The translations under genes and the position numbers were made by a program. Source: an uncultured Massilia sp. (GTDB taxonomy: Bacteria > Pseudomonadota > Gammaproteobacteria > Burkholderiales > Burkholderiaceae_D). From it: 38,451 nt of DNA. Numbering within the stretch: the stretch's first letter is position 1; each line of letters starts with the position of its first letter. Below, one piece after another: positions 21,103-30,244 of the stretch. The notes beneath the pieces were generated by a model. That model saw only the letters and a program-made list of their open reading frames with translations. It searched no databases and was not told the origin of the DNA. The DNA lies in assembly GCA_913778765.1 (NCBI GenBank), contig CAJYXO010000214.1:1-38451 (forward strand). The letters run 5' to 3'.

Positions 21103-22771
21103 CCCGGTCACCGAATACGCGCGCGAGGTCGTCGCCGGTACTCGCATCGCCGGCCCGCACGTGCGTGCCCAGTGCGCGCGCCACCTCGCCGACCTCGAGC
21201 ACGGCGCCGCGCGCGGCCTGGTCTGGGATCTGGACGCGGCGCTAAAGGCGATCGGCTTCTACAAGGACATCCTCCGGCTGAACGGCGGCGACTTCGAAGA
21301 CCAGCCCTTCCTGCTGCTGCCCTGGCAGAAATTCGTGGTCGGCAGCATCTACGGCTGGAAGACCGATGATGGTTATCGGCGTTTCCGCGTGGCCTACGTC
21401 GAGACCGCCAAGGGCAGTGGCAAGTCGCCGCTGGCCGCCGGCTTCGGCATGAAGGGCCTGGTGGCAGACGGCGAGGCGCGCGCCGAGGTGTACGCCGCGG
21501 CGACGAAGAAAGACCAGGCAATGATCCTGTTTCGCGACGCGGTCGCGATGCACGACCAGTCGCCTGAGCTGAAGAAGCGCCTGACGAAAAGCGGCGTCGG
21601 CGAGAAAGCCTGGAACCTGGCCTACCTGCAGACCGGCTCTTTCTTCCGTCCAATCAGCAGCGACGACGGCCAGTCCGGCCCGCGTCCGCACGTCGCGCTG
21701 ATCGACGAATACCACGAGCACAAGACCTCGACCGTCCTGGAGATGATGCGTGCCGGCACGAAGAGCCGGCGCCAGGCGCTCATCTTCATCATCACTAACT
21801 CGGGCGCCAGCCGAAAAAGTCCGTGCTGGAACCAGCACGAGTACGCTACGAAGGTGGCGTCCGGCGAGCTGGAGAACGATGCGTTTTTCGCCTACGTGTG
21901 CGCGTTGGACGAGGACGACGATCCGTTCGAGAGCGAAGAGTGCTGGCCGAAGGCGAACCCCAGCCTGCAGGACGCTAATCTGCCGGGTTACAAGTACATC
22001 CGGGAGCAGGTGACCGAGGCGCGCGGCATGCCGTCAAAGGAAGCGATCGTGCGCCGGCTGAACTTCTGCCAGTGGACGGACGCAGAGTCACCCTGGATCA
22101 GCCACGAGGTGTGGAAGAGCGCGAAACTCGAGTACGACGTCGAGTCGCTGCGCGGGCGCCGCGCCGTCGGCGCGCTCGACCTGTCCAGCACGACCGACTT
22201 GACCGGTATGGTGTTCCTGGTGGAGCCGGTCGAGGAGGGCGAGCCGTGGAAGCTGGTGCCGTTCGCCTGGCTTCCGGACGCTGACCTGGAGCGCCGCGCG
22301 CAGCAGGACATGGTGCCGTACGTCGAGTGGGTTGCGGAAGGGCTGCTGCACACCACCCCCGGTCGCGCGATCAGCAAGCGGGTGATCCTGCAGAAACTGT
22401 CGGCCATGTGCGACTTCTTCGAGATCATCGCCATGGGGTACGACCGCTGGCGGATCGAGGACCTGTTGCAGATGGCGGCGGACGACGGGATCAGCCTGCC
22501 GTCGATGGAGCCGTTCGGCCAGGGTTACAAGGACATGAGCCCTGCGCTTGAGACCTTCGAGACGATGCTGCTGAATGGCGAGATCGCCCACAACGGCCAC
22601 AAGGTGCTGACCATGTGCGCCGGCAACGCGGTCACCGATCAGGACGGCGCCGGCAACCGCAAGCTGGACAAGGAAAAGGCCACCGGGCGTATCGACGTGA
22701 TGGTGGCCGCTGTCATGGCCGCCGGCTTGATCAACGCCACCGCCCAGGAAGCCAAATCATTTTGGGAGTGA
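21059..22771 (+). CDS. terL: Terminase large subunit
   Basis: 570-aa packaging motor ATPase/nuclease from ATG 21059 (GGAG upstream); an upstream TTG-type start is less likely. Walker A lies at ~115-123 (ETAKGSGKSPLAA), Walker B at ~220 (HVALIDEYHEH), and the coupling element is IITNSGASRKSP. The C-terminal half has the RNase-H-like nuclease acidic residues (GALDLSSTTDLTGMVFLV, IAMGYDRWRIEDLL, and the late NAVTDQDGAGNRKLDK). Typical P27/HK97-type TerL in length and order. Confidence 0.95.
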   Translation: MATRKRTPSAATSTDPVTEYAREVVAGTRIAGPHVRAQCARHLADLEHGAARGLVWDLDAALKAIGFYKDILRLNGGDFEDQPFLLLPWQKFVVGSIYGWKTDDGYRRFRVAYVETAKGSGKSPLAAGFGMKGLVADGEARAEVYAAATKKDQAMILFRDAVAMHDQSPELKKRLTKSGVGEKAWNLAYLQTGSFFRPISSDDGQSGPRPHVALIDEYHEHKTSTVLEMMRAGTKSRRQALIFIITNSGASRKSPCWNQHEYATKVASGELENDAFFAYVCALDEDDDPFESEECWPKANPSLQDANLPGYKYIREQVTEARGMPSKEAIVRRLNFCQWTDAESPWISHEVWKSAKLEYDVESLRGRRAVGALDLSSTTDLTGMVFLVEPVEEGEPWKLVPFAWLPDADLERRAQQDMVPYVEWVAEGLLHTTPGRAISKRVILQKLSAMCDFFEIIAMGYDRWRIEDLLQMAADDGISLPSMEPFGQGYKDMSPALETFETMLLNGEIAHNGHKVLTMCAGNAVTDQDGAGNRKLDKEKATGRIDVMVAAVMAAGLINATAQEAKSFWE

Positions 22772-22776
22772 AACCA

Positions 22777-24021
22777 GTGTCTGTACTCGACCGCCTTCTA
22801 CCTTGGCGAAAAAAGGAATCGGGCATGTCGACGCTCGACCTGTTCCGCCAGATCTACGGCGGCGGCCGCACCTCGATCAGCGGGAAGACGATCAGCGTCA
22901 TTACCGCGGTGCAGGTCTCGGCCGTATTCGGCTGCGCGCGCGTCATCGGCGAAGGCGTCGCCCAGGTGCCGCTGAAGTTGATGAAGGTCAGCGCCGACGG
23001 CAGGAATCGCGTGCCCGCGCTGGACCACCCGCTCTACGATGTGCTGCACATCAGGCCCAACCCGTGGCAGACGTCGTTTGAATACCGTGAGACCCTGGCC
23101 TGGCACGTTGCCCTGACAGGCCGCCACATCAGCTTCAAGAATGTCGTGTTCGGAAAGGTCGTCGAGCTGATCCCGTTCGAGCCTGACCACGTGCGGGTCA
23201 TCCGGAAGGACGACTACACCCTCGAATACGAGGTCACCGCGCCAAACGGGAAAACCCAGATCTTCCCGGCCGAGGCCATCTGGCACGTGCGCGGCCCGAG
23301 CTGGGACAGCTGGAACGGGATTGATCCAATCGCGAAGGCGCGCGAGGCCATTGGCCTGTCGATCGCGACCGAGGAGCAGCACGCGCGCATGCACCGCAAC
23401 GGCGTGCGTTCCTCGGGCGTCTATTCGGTCGAAGGAACGCTCGACGAGAAGCAGCACGGCAAGCTGCGGGACTGGATTGAGAAGGAAATGGGCGGCCTGG
23501 AGAACGCGGGTCGGCCGATGGTGCTCGACCGCGCCGCAAAGTGGCTGAGCACTAGCATGAGCGGCGTCGATGCCGAGCATCTGGCCACGCGGGAATTCCA
23601 GATCCAGGAGATCTGCCGGTTCTTCCGCATGATGCCGATCATGATCGGCTACTCAGACAAGGCGGCGACGTACGCGAGCGCCGAGCAGATGTTCCTGGCG
23701 CACCTCGTGCATTGCCTGGCCCCTTGGTACCAGCGCCTCGAGCAGTCGATCGACGCGAATCTGCTGACAAAAGCTGACCGCGTCGCAGGCTACTACAGCG
23801 ACTTCGTCGAGGAAGGTCTGCTGCGTGGGTCTGCGCAGGCGACAGCCGAGGTGCTCGATAGGTACGTCAACGGCGGGATCATGAAGCCGAACGAGGCGCG
23901 CGCGAAGCTGGGCCTGGATGCCGACGACGATCCGGTAAGCGACAAGCTGCGCGTACCGGCGAACATCGTCGGAAAGAATCAACCACCGAAGGATAAACCG
24001 AATGGCAACCCCAACCCTTGA
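22777..24021 (+). CDS. Portal protein, HK97 family
   Basis: 414-aa portal from GTG 22777, chosen because GGGAG lies 8 nt upstream; the GTG at 22768 and ATG at 22825 are alternatives. Hallmarks: AVFGCARVIGEGVAQVPLKL, HPLYDVLHIRPNPWQTSFEY, and EQHARMHRNGVRSSGVYSVE. It forms the dodecameric ring at the capsid vertex through which DNA is packaged. The gene ends inside the protease gene (20-bp overlap). Confidence 0.94.
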   Translation: MSVLDRLLPWRKKESGMSTLDLFRQIYGGGRTSISGKTISVITAVQVSAVFGCARVIGEGVAQVPLKLMKVSADGRNRVPALDHPLYDVLHIRPNPWQTSFEYRETLAWHVALTGRHISFKNVVFGKVVELIPFEPDHVRVIRKDDYTLEYEVTAPNGKTQIFPAEAIWHVRGPSWDSWNGIDPIAKAREAIGLSIATEEQHARMHRNGVRSSGVYSVEGTLDEKQHGKLRDWIEKEMGGLENAGRPMVLDRAAKWLSTSMSGVDAEHLATREFQIQEICRFFRMMPIMIGYSDKAATYASAEQMFLAHLVHCLAPWYQRLEQSIDANLLTKADRVAGYYSDFVEEGLLRGSAQATAEVLDRYVNGGIMKPNEARAKLGLDADDDPVSDKLRVPANIVGKNQPPKDKPNGNPNP

Positions 24022-24652
24022 CTTCAACTGCGAGCTGAAGGCGACCGGCGACGACGGCACCTTCGAAGGCTACGGCTCGGTCTTCAACATCACCGACTTC
24101 GGTGGCGACATCGTGGTGCCTGGCGCCTTTGCCGACACCCTCGCCGCGCAGAAGGCAGTAGGTAGGCTGCCGGCAATGCTCTGGCAGCATAGGCCTTCGG
24201 AGCCGATAGGCGTCTACACCAGCATGGAAGAAGACAGCGTCGGCTTGAAAGTGAAGGGCAAGCTCGCGCTCAAGACGGCCCGCGGTGCGGAGGCCTATGA
24301 GCTGATGAAGATGGGCGCGCTGTCGGGGATGTCGATCGGTTACAAGTCCCGCGACGACAGCTATGACCGGGTTACCGGCAAGCGCACGCTGAAGAAGCTG
24401 GATCTCCTCGAACTAAGCCTGGTGACGTTCCCGATGAACGACGCCAGCCGCGTGTCCTCGGTCAAGAGCATCGAGGGCCTGGAAACCTTGCGCGACGTGG
24501 AGGACTACCTGAGGGAGTCAGGTCTTTCGCGTTCCGCTGCACTGGCGCTGATCGCCAGGGTGAAAAGCCTCGGACAGAGCGATTCTGGCTCGGGCGACAT
24601 GCAGCAAATCGTCGAGGCGCTCGGCCGCCGCGGCGTCGTGTTCGCCTCGTAA
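24002..24652 (+). CDS. HK97 family prohead protease
   Basis: 216-aa serine protease (U35-type). FEGYGSVFNITDFGGDIVVP, H63 in WQHRPSEPIG and S111 in GALSGMSIGYKS mark the catalytic region. It cleaves the delta domain of the capsid protein during maturation and also itself. C-terminal ~60 residues are the self-processed tail. It is followed by an intrinsic stem-loop and the capsid gene, the standard order. Confidence 0.94.
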   Translation: MATPTLDFNCELKATGDDGTFEGYGSVFNITDFGGDIVVPGAFADTLAAQKAVGRLPAMLWQHRPSEPIGVYTSMEEDSVGLKVKGKLALKTARGAEAYELMKMGALSGMSIGYKSRDDSYDRVTGKRTLKKLDLLELSLVTFPMNDASRVSSVKSIEGLETLRDVEDYLRESGLSRSAALALIARVKSLGQSDSGSGDMQQIVEALGRRGVVFAS

Positions 24653-24673
24653 GCGAGCCATCCAATCAACAGC

Positions 24674-24699
24674 GGCCGTCCTGATGGGCGGCCTTTTTT
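24674..24699 (+). terminator. Stem-loop with U tract between protease and capsid genes
   Basis: GGCCGTC (24674-24680) pairs with GGCGGCC (24687-24693; one G-U pair), followed by six T. It may act as a partial terminator or as an mRNA end stabiliser so that capsid levels differ from protease levels. Confidence 0.7.
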
Positions 24700-24717
24700 A
24701 TATCTGAAGGGAATCAC

Positions 24718-26037
24718 ATGTCCGACCTCCTGGAGATCAAACGGATCATCGAGGCCCAAGGCAAAGCCTGGGAAGACCACAAGAAGGCGAACGACGAATT
24801 GCTGAAGGCCAAGGCCGAAGGCAAGGCCGTTGCCGAAATCGAGGCCAAGCTGCAGAAAATCAGCGAAGACCTGGACAAGTACTCGGACCTGAAGGAGCAG
24901 TTCGAGGAAATCATGAAGAAGCTGCAGCGCCCGGGCGTCGACGGCAAGGACGCCGACGACCTGGTCGTCGAGGTCAAGGGCTTCAACGCTATGATGCGCG
25001 CCGACTTTCAGTCGAAGGGCAAGCCGCTGCCGGCCGATATGGACGTCGACGAGTACAAGCTGTACAAGTCGGCCTTTTTCAAGATGGCCTCCGGCGTCCC
25101 GATCGACAACTTGCCGGCGGACGAGCGCAAGGCGTTGAGCGCAGGCAGCGACCAGGACGGCGGCTATATGCTGCCGCACGCGACTGTCGGCCGCATGGTC
25201 GCGCGCCTGCGCGACCAGTCGACAATGCGGCAGCTGGCCACCGTGGTGCCGATCAGCACGGACAAGCTCGAAGGCATCATCGACAACGACGAAGCGGACG
25301 CTGGCTGGGTCAGCGAGATGGGTCAGCGCGACGGGAACGACAAGACCCCGCAGGTCGGCAAATACGAAATCGCTGTGCACGAGATGTACGCGCAGCCGAA
25401 AGCAACGCAAAAGATCCTGGACGATGCCGCCACGGACGTCGAAGGCTGGCTGGCAGGCAAGACGGCCGACAAGTTCGGCCGAGTCGAAGGCGCAGGCTTC
25501 ACTACCGGCGACGGCGCCGGCAAGCCGCGCGGCCTGTTCGCGTACCCGACCGCAGCACTCGGCGATGACGACCGGCCCTGGGGCACCTTCGAGCACGTGA
25601 TCACCGGCGCGGCCGGCGCCTTCGGTGCCGCCAAGGTCGACCCGATTCAGGACCTCATCGGTGCATTCAAGGACCAGTACCTGCAGAACGCGAAATTCCT
25701 GATGCGCCGTGAGGTGCGTACCGGCATCCGCAAGATGAAGGAGTCGAACACCGACCGCTACCTGTGGGAGCCGAGTCTGCAAGCCGGCCAGCCGGATCGC
25801 TTCATGGGCTACGACACGCGCATCGACCAGTTCGTTCCGAAAATGGCAGACGGTTCGCTCTCGCTGGCGTTCGGCGATTTCGCCGAGGCGTACACCATCG
25901 TCGACCGCATGGGCATTCGTACCCTGCGTGATCCGTTCACCTCGAAGCCGTACATCAAGTTCTACAGCACGAAGCGCACTGGCGGCGGCGCCGTGAACTT
26001 CGAGGCAGTCAAGTTCGTGAAATTCTCGGCGAACTGA
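24718..26037 (+). CDS. Major capsid protein, HK97 fold
   Basis: 439-aa precursor. Residues ~1-90 are the coiled-coil delta/scaffold domain (KAEGKAVAEIEAKLQKISED). After that comes the HK97 core: QDGGYMLPHATVGRMVARLR, AGWVSEMGQ, YEIAVHEMYAQPKATQKILD, and the C-terminal FGDFAEAYTIVDRMGIRTLR. AAGGGAATCAC precedes ATG 24718. It assembles the head after cleavage by the upstream protease. A GC-rich stem-loop follows the stop. Confidence 0.96.
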   Translation: MSDLLEIKRIIEAQGKAWEDHKKANDELLKAKAEGKAVAEIEAKLQKISEDLDKYSDLKEQFEEIMKKLQRPGVDGKDADDLVVEVKGFNAMMRADFQSKGKPLPADMDVDEYKLYKSAFFKMASGVPIDNLPADERKALSAGSDQDGGYMLPHATVGRMVARLRDQSTMRQLATVVPISTDKLEGIIDNDEADAGWVSEMGQRDGNDKTPQVGKYEIAVHEMYAQPKATQKILDDAATDVEGWLAGKTADKFGRVEGAGFTTGDGAGKPRGLFAYPTAALGDDDRPWGTFEHVITGAAGAFGAAKVDPIQDLIGAFKDQYLQNAKFLMRREVRTGIRKMKESNTDRYLWEPSLQAGQPDRFMGYDTRIDQFVPKMADGSLSLAFGDFAEAYTIVDRMGIRTLRDPFTSKPYIKFYSTKRTGGGAVNFEAVKFVKFSAN

Positions 26038-26057
26038 GCGGCCAGGCCAGACAACCC

Positions 26058-26075
26058 GGCCCGCTTCGGCGGGCC
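26058..26075 (+). repeat. Hairpin with TTCG tetraloop downstream of the capsid gene
   Basis: GGCCCGC-TTCG-GCGGGCC (26058-26075), a very stable stem without a U tract. It probably protects the capsid mRNA 3' end or slows polymerase. Confidence 0.6.
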
Positions 26076-26098
26076 ATCGAACAAAGGAAGCATGCAAG

Positions 26099-26524
26099 AT
26101 GAATAACGATCTGCACAACAACGTCGACGTCAAACGCGCCATCAGCCCGGTTTCTGTCGCCGACAACACCCCGCAAGTTTCCCAGATCATCGACCGCTTG
26201 GGCTTCGGCGCGCTGGAATTCCTGATCCTGACCGGCGCACTGGCCGACGCCGACGCTACCTTCACCGTCCAGGTGGAGCACGGCAGCGTCGCGAACCTGG
26301 CCGATGCTGCCGCCGTGCCCGACGAAGAGCTGCTCGGAACCGAGTTGCAGGCCGGTTTCGTCTTCAACGACGATGACAAAGTTCGCAAGATCGGCTACCG
26401 CGGCATCAAGCGCTACGTGCGCCTGACGATCACCCCGGCGAACAATGCCTCAGCCGCACTGCTGGCCGCGGTCGCGGTGCTGGGCAGCCCCGCGCTGCGT
26501 CCGACTGCAAATCCGCCGGCGTAA
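26099..26524 (+). CDS. Phage head-associated protein (capsid accessory)
   Basis: 141-aa protein starting NNDLHNNVDVKRAISP, then IIDRLGFGALEFLILTGALA, DEELLGTELQAGF and KIGYRGIKRYVRLTI. This pattern is common immediately after the capsid gene in HK97-type prophages, where the gene is annotated as hypothetical. Beta-rich; capsid decoration is a reasonable guess from position. AAAGGAAGC lies upstream. Structural role is inferred, family recognised. Confidence 0.78.
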   Translation: MNNDLHNNVDVKRAISPVSVADNTPQVSQIIDRLGFGALEFLILTGALADADATFTVQVEHGSVANLADAAAVPDEELLGTELQAGFVFNDDDKVRKIGYRGIKRYVRLTITPANNASAALLAAVAVLGSPALRPTANPPA

Positions 26525-26527
26525 GAG

Positions 26528-26707
26528 ATGAGCCCCGCTGACGCCGCCGTAGTCGCGAACATGCGCGCGGCGGCGGCGCTGCCGGGCGCGCGCTCCGTCA
26601 CCGTGCGCGGCCAGACCGTCACCGTGACGCTCCCCAAGACCGAAATTGTCGGCAAGTCCGACGACGAGCTGCTTTCGCTGATCCAATTGCGGCTCGCTGA
26701 ACAATGA
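26528..26707 (+). CDS. Small head-region protein
   Basis: 59-aa protein starting at ATG 26528, four bases after the previous stop. MSPADAAVVANMRAAAALPG, then RSVTVRGQTVTVTLPKTEIV and DELLSLIQLRLAEQ give a helix, two short strands and a helix. No known domain. Spacing and codon use agree with the flanking genes. Confidence 0.65.
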   Translation: MSPADAAVVANMRAAAALPGARSVTVRGQTVTVTLPKTEIVGKSDDELLSLIQLRLAEQ

Positions 26708-26735
26708 TGTAGAGAGCAACTGGAGATACCGCCGA

Positions 26736-29051
26736 ATGACCATCGCCGCCGACCGCCTGATGCAGGCAACCACTGCTACCGACACTTCGGCCCTCACGCT
26801 GGGCGCCGTGTGGGGCACGGGGTATCAGACGCTCGCGCAGGCACTGGCGTCGGGCGCGTTGTCTGCCGGGCAGAAAATCGAGGGCTGCGTGCTGGATACG
26901 AGCACCGGCGCATGGGAAACCTCGGTCTACACGATTACCAACGGCACGACGTTGGCCCGCGACTTTGTCCGCACCAGTTCCAACGGCGGACTGCCCGTCG
27001 CGTTCGCGGCCGGCACGAAGCAGTTCATGTGCACTGTCTCGTCCGCCCGACTGGCCGAAGGGCTGGTCGATCCCGACGACGTTTGCTACATCGTGGTCCC
27101 GGTGGCGGGCCAATCGAACGCGGCCGAGTACCCGAGCTACGATACAGCTGCCGAAGCCAACGACAGCCGCGTCCACCAATGGAACGCAACGCTTGGCGAC
27201 GCCAATTACAACAAGATCATGAGCAGCAGTCTGCCGCTGGCCATGATCACCGGCCTTCGTACGGGCAAGTTCGGCCTGTCGACCGCCTACCTGCGGGCGT
27301 ACGCGCAGAGCCTGCCGCCGAACTTCAAGGTGCTTGCAGTCCCGATCGCGGCCGGGTCTACCGGCCTTGTCGGCGCCGAATGGCAGCCGGGAAACCCGGG
27401 TGGCCAGCACTTCGAGCGTTTTATTCTCGAAGTGACTCGCGCGCTTGCCGCGGCGAAGGCTCAGTACCCGAAATCCCGCCTGGGCGTGACCCTGTGGGGC
27501 CAGGGCGAGAACGATGCGCTGACCAAGAAGCCGGGTTGGCAATACGCGCTCAACCTCAAGGCCATGTTCAACGGCTGGCGCACGCGCTTGAACGCCCCGA
27601 ACATGGCCTTTGTGATCTCTGGCATGACGCCCGAGGGTGCCAACATCTATGGCTCGTCGTACTGGAACGCGATCGACGCGGCGCACCAGCAGGTTGCCGC
27701 CGAAATGGACCGCGTCGTCTACGTCAAAGGCCCGTCAGGGTTGTCCAGCAACAGCGAGCACTGGAACGCCGACGGCGTGCGCGTACAGGGGCCGGCGTGC
27801 GCGCAGGCAGCACGCGCAGCAATGCGCTCGGTCGGCAAGGACACTACGGCGCCGCAGATTGTCGCTGCCTCGGTCGAGAATACGACGCCGACCTTCGTGA
27901 ACCTGACGTTCACCGAGCTGCTGGACGGCGCGTCCGTACCAACCGCCACAGCGCTGGCGTCCAGTGTGCCGGGCCACACGGTCAGCGGTGTTGCCATCAA
28001 CGGCAACCAGGCGACGCTGACGCTGACGACCGCATTCACGCCAGGCGAAAACCGCAGCTTCACCTATGCGAAGCCGGCGAGCGGCTTTTTCCGAGACCTG
28101 GCCGCGAACCCGCTGGCCGACGGCGCCACCTTCGCCATCACGAACAACGTCGCCGGCGCCGACACGACCGCGCCGAAGATCTCATCAACGACCGGGCCGG
28201 CCATCCCGAGCGGCGCCGCGAGCACCATCGTGCTCACGTTTGACGAAGCACTCGCCGCCGGCAATCCGCCGACGTCGGCGTTTACCGTCACCGGCACGCA
28301 GTCGAGCGTCACCGGCGTGGCTGTTAGTGGCGCAACAGTGACGCTCACGATGGCGGCCGCCTACGTGGCCGGCAACACCGCGAGCGTGAGCTACGCGCCG
28401 ACGGGGACGACCGACCTGCAGGACGGCGCCGGCAACAAGGTCGCAGCATTCGGCCCGCTGGCGGTCACGAACAATGCTGCTGCGAGCGGGGGTGGCGGAA
28501 CGACTACGTACGCGACGTTGAGCGCGACCGACCACAACGCTGGCATCGCGATTTCCGGCGGTAACCTGGTGGCTACGGCGACGGCTGCAGGGTTCATCTC
28601 GGCGCGCGCCAGCGCGGGCGCGAAGGACGGTGTTCGCCAGTTTGAAGCCACGATGACTGCCGGAACCTCGGGCATCGTGGGCGTTGGCATCGCCACCACG
28701 CCGCTTAATAGCTTCCCGGGCGGTGACAATCCCGCCGCGGCCAGCATGGGCTATTACAGCGCGGGCCAGCGGTATGTCAGCAATGGCAACGTCGGAGCAA
28801 TGGCGACGTTCACCACGAACGATACGATAGGTGTAGTGGTCGACTTCACCGCGAAGACCATCGAATTTTTGAAGAAGGGCGTCAGCCAGGGCGTGTTCGC
28901 GATGCCCTCCGGCATGGTCGCTGCGCTTGATGCTGGCAACAGCGTCTATCCGATGGTGGCGACAAATGGTGCGGGCATTGCCTTCAGCGTCACCATGGGC
29001 GCCCCGGCGCTTTCATACCCGAAGTCCGGCGCGACCGGCTTCCCGGCGTAA
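26736..29051 (+). CDS. Modular virion protein: SGNH/SASA esterase, two Ig-like (SwmB) domains, SPRY-like domain
   Basis: 771-aa protein, GGAG upstream. Residues 1-110: phage-specific N-terminal part (DRLMQATTATDTSALTLGAV). Residues ~115-365: sialate-acetylesterase/SGNH-like domain with G125-QS127-N, GVTLWGQGEND (250-260) and H342 (EHWNADG). Residues ~369-585: two SwmB/Ig-like repeats that each start with DTTAP. Residues ~595-760: SPRY/concanavalin-like domain (FPGGDNPAAASMGYYS, DTIGVVVDFTAKTIEFLKKG). Likely binds and deacetylates surface polysaccharide. It lies between capsid and connector genes, not with tail fibres, so it may decorate the head. The usual Asp three residues before the His is Asn here. 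Confidence 0.82.
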   Translation: MTIAADRLMQATTATDTSALTLGAVWGTGYQTLAQALASGALSAGQKIEGCVLDTSTGAWETSVYTITNGTTLARDFVRTSSNGGLPVAFAAGTKQFMCTVSSARLAEGLVDPDDVCYIVVPVAGQSNAAEYPSYDTAAEANDSRVHQWNATLGDANYNKIMSSSLPLAMITGLRTGKFGLSTAYLRAYAQSLPPNFKVLAVPIAAGSTGLVGAEWQPGNPGGQHFERFILEVTRALAAAKAQYPKSRLGVTLWGQGENDALTKKPGWQYALNLKAMFNGWRTRLNAPNMAFVISGMTPEGANIYGSSYWNAIDAAHQQVAAEMDRVVYVKGPSGLSSNSEHWNADGVRVQGPACAQAARAAMRSVGKDTTAPQIVAASVENTTPTFVNLTFTELLDGASVPTATALASSVPGHTVSGVAINGNQATLTLTTAFTPGENRSFTYAKPASGFFRDLAANPLADGATFAITNNVAGADTTAPKISSTTGPAIPSGAASTIVLTFDEALAAGNPPTSAFTVTGTQSSVTGVAVSGATVTLTMAAAYVAGNTASVSYAPTGTTDLQDGAGNKVAAFGPLAVTNNAAASGGGGTTTYATLSATDHNAGIAISGGNLVATATAAGFISARASAGAKDGVRQFEATMTAGTSGIVGVGIATTPLNSFPGGDNPAAASMGYYSAGQRYVSNGNVGAMATFTTNDTIGVVVDFTAKTIEFLKKGVSQGVFAMPSGMVAALDAGNSVYPMVATNGAGIAFSVTMGAPALSYPKSGATGFPA

Positions 29052-29060
29052 GGGGCAAAC

Positions 29061-30068
29061 ATGCTGTCTCTATATGCTGTCGGCGCAGTGCCGCTGGCGT
29101 CGGGGCCGCTTGACGTATCGTCACCGCCGCCCACAAGCGATACCGCAAACCCGGTGATGGTTGGGGCAATCACGATCTCGGCGATCACTCCAAGCGGCGC
29201 GCATGCGTCTTGGCCGCCGGCGACTGATGACATAGCAGTCGCTGGATACCAGGTCAGCGTCGACACTGGCATTCCAGCTTGGCTCGACGTGGGGAACGTG
29301 ACCAGCTACGACATCAGTGGGAAGGTGTCGAGCACCCTTTATACGTTCCGCTCGCGCGCATACGACGGCGTCGGGAAGTTTTCGGCGCCGATTGAAAAGG
29401 ACTTCACCACCGAAGCCGAGGCGTCGCCTCCGGCCTCCGTCACCGTGCCGCCGGCGCGTACAGCGAAGTTCGTCGGGCGATCCCGCGTTGCCGTCTTCTC
29501 CGGCACGGCGCCAGTGGTAATGATGAAGGGGCCACTCGACGAGCTGTATGTCGTCTGCGACTTTTCGAAGGATTACCTCGAGGCCGGAACTACCGCCGAG
29601 TCCGTCATCGCGGTCTCTGCTGGCGTCGCCGTTTTGGAGGCGGCGGTTCTTCGAAACGGCTTCGGCGTTGTCAAACTCGGCGCGCTCGACCTGGCCGCGG
29701 TACGGTGCTTCTTTACCTTCCGCGTCAAGCTGGTCAACGGCGAGCAAGTCGACAGAACGATAGAGCTGAAGGTGCTGGACGATGCGCCGAAGGTGTTCGG
29801 AAAGGATCCGGACGACAAACGCTTCTATTCCATGGACTTTGGGTCAGATGCAACGTTCGGCGGTACATCGCTGGCGTCGGTGTCGCCGCCTGCCGCGGTA
29901 GGTGTTTCGGCGCTGTCTCAGCCGGCAGTCCAGGGGAGCACGGCAACGTTCTTGATTGGCGGCCTGGATACCGGCGGCAGCGCGGTCAACTCGTACACCC
30001 TGGCCGCGCTGTTTGCGAACGGCGAAAAGGTCGTTCGCACCATCAACTTCAAGCAGGAGGATCACTGA
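29061..30068 (+). CDS. FN3-containing phage structural protein
   Basis: 335-aa protein. Residues ~28-118 form a fibronectin type III domain (AITPSGAHASWPPATDDIAV, then AGYQVSVD, TLYTFRSRAYDGVGKFS). Two further beta-rich repeats follow, the second starting KDPDDKRFYSMDFGSDATFG, a pattern known from phage fibre or adaptor proteins. It starts 10 bp behind the esterase gene, so the two probably form one surface structure. No catalytic motif. Confidence 0.75.
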   Translation: MLSLYAVGAVPLASGPLDVSSPPPTSDTANPVMVGAITISAITPSGAHASWPPATDDIAVAGYQVSVDTGIPAWLDVGNVTSYDISGKVSSTLYTFRSRAYDGVGKFSAPIEKDFTTEAEASPPASVTVPPARTAKFVGRSRVAVFSGTAPVVMMKGPLDELYVVCDFSKDYLEAGTTAESVIAVSAGVAVLEAAVLRNGFGVVKLGALDLAAVRCFFTFRVKLVNGEQVDRTIELKVLDDAPKVFGKDPDDKRFYSMDFGSDATFGGTSLASVSPPAAVGVSALSQPAVQGSTATFLIGGLDTGGSAVNSYTLAALFANGEKVVRTINFKQEDH

Positions 30069-30244
30069 TGATCGAGCTGGACAAAATTCCCTGCCTGGTT
30101 GCGCACTTCGAGCTTCTTGCAGATGCAAAAGAACGTCCGGCTGCCAAGATGGCGCCGGTGCCCGAGTATGTGCGCGCGCCTCTGGCGAATGGCGCACAGG
30201 CTACGGGCGGGCGGCCGCCAGCGACGCAGCGAGGCGCACGATGA
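30068..30244 (+). CDS. Small phage protein, unknown
   Basis: 58-aa protein (MIELDKIPCLVAHFELLADA, then a Pro/Ala/Gly-rich tail). Start overlaps the previous stop (TGATG) and its end overlaps the connector gene by 4 bp. The chain of overlaps supports it; function not recognised. Confidence 0.6.
   Translation: MIELDKIPCLVAHFELLADAKERPAAKMAPVPEYVRAPLANGAQATGGRPPATQRGAR

Noticed and set aside
24505..26388. 627-codon leftward ORF opposite the capsid gene
   Set aside because: Antisense to the capsid protein and protease, whose identity is certain.
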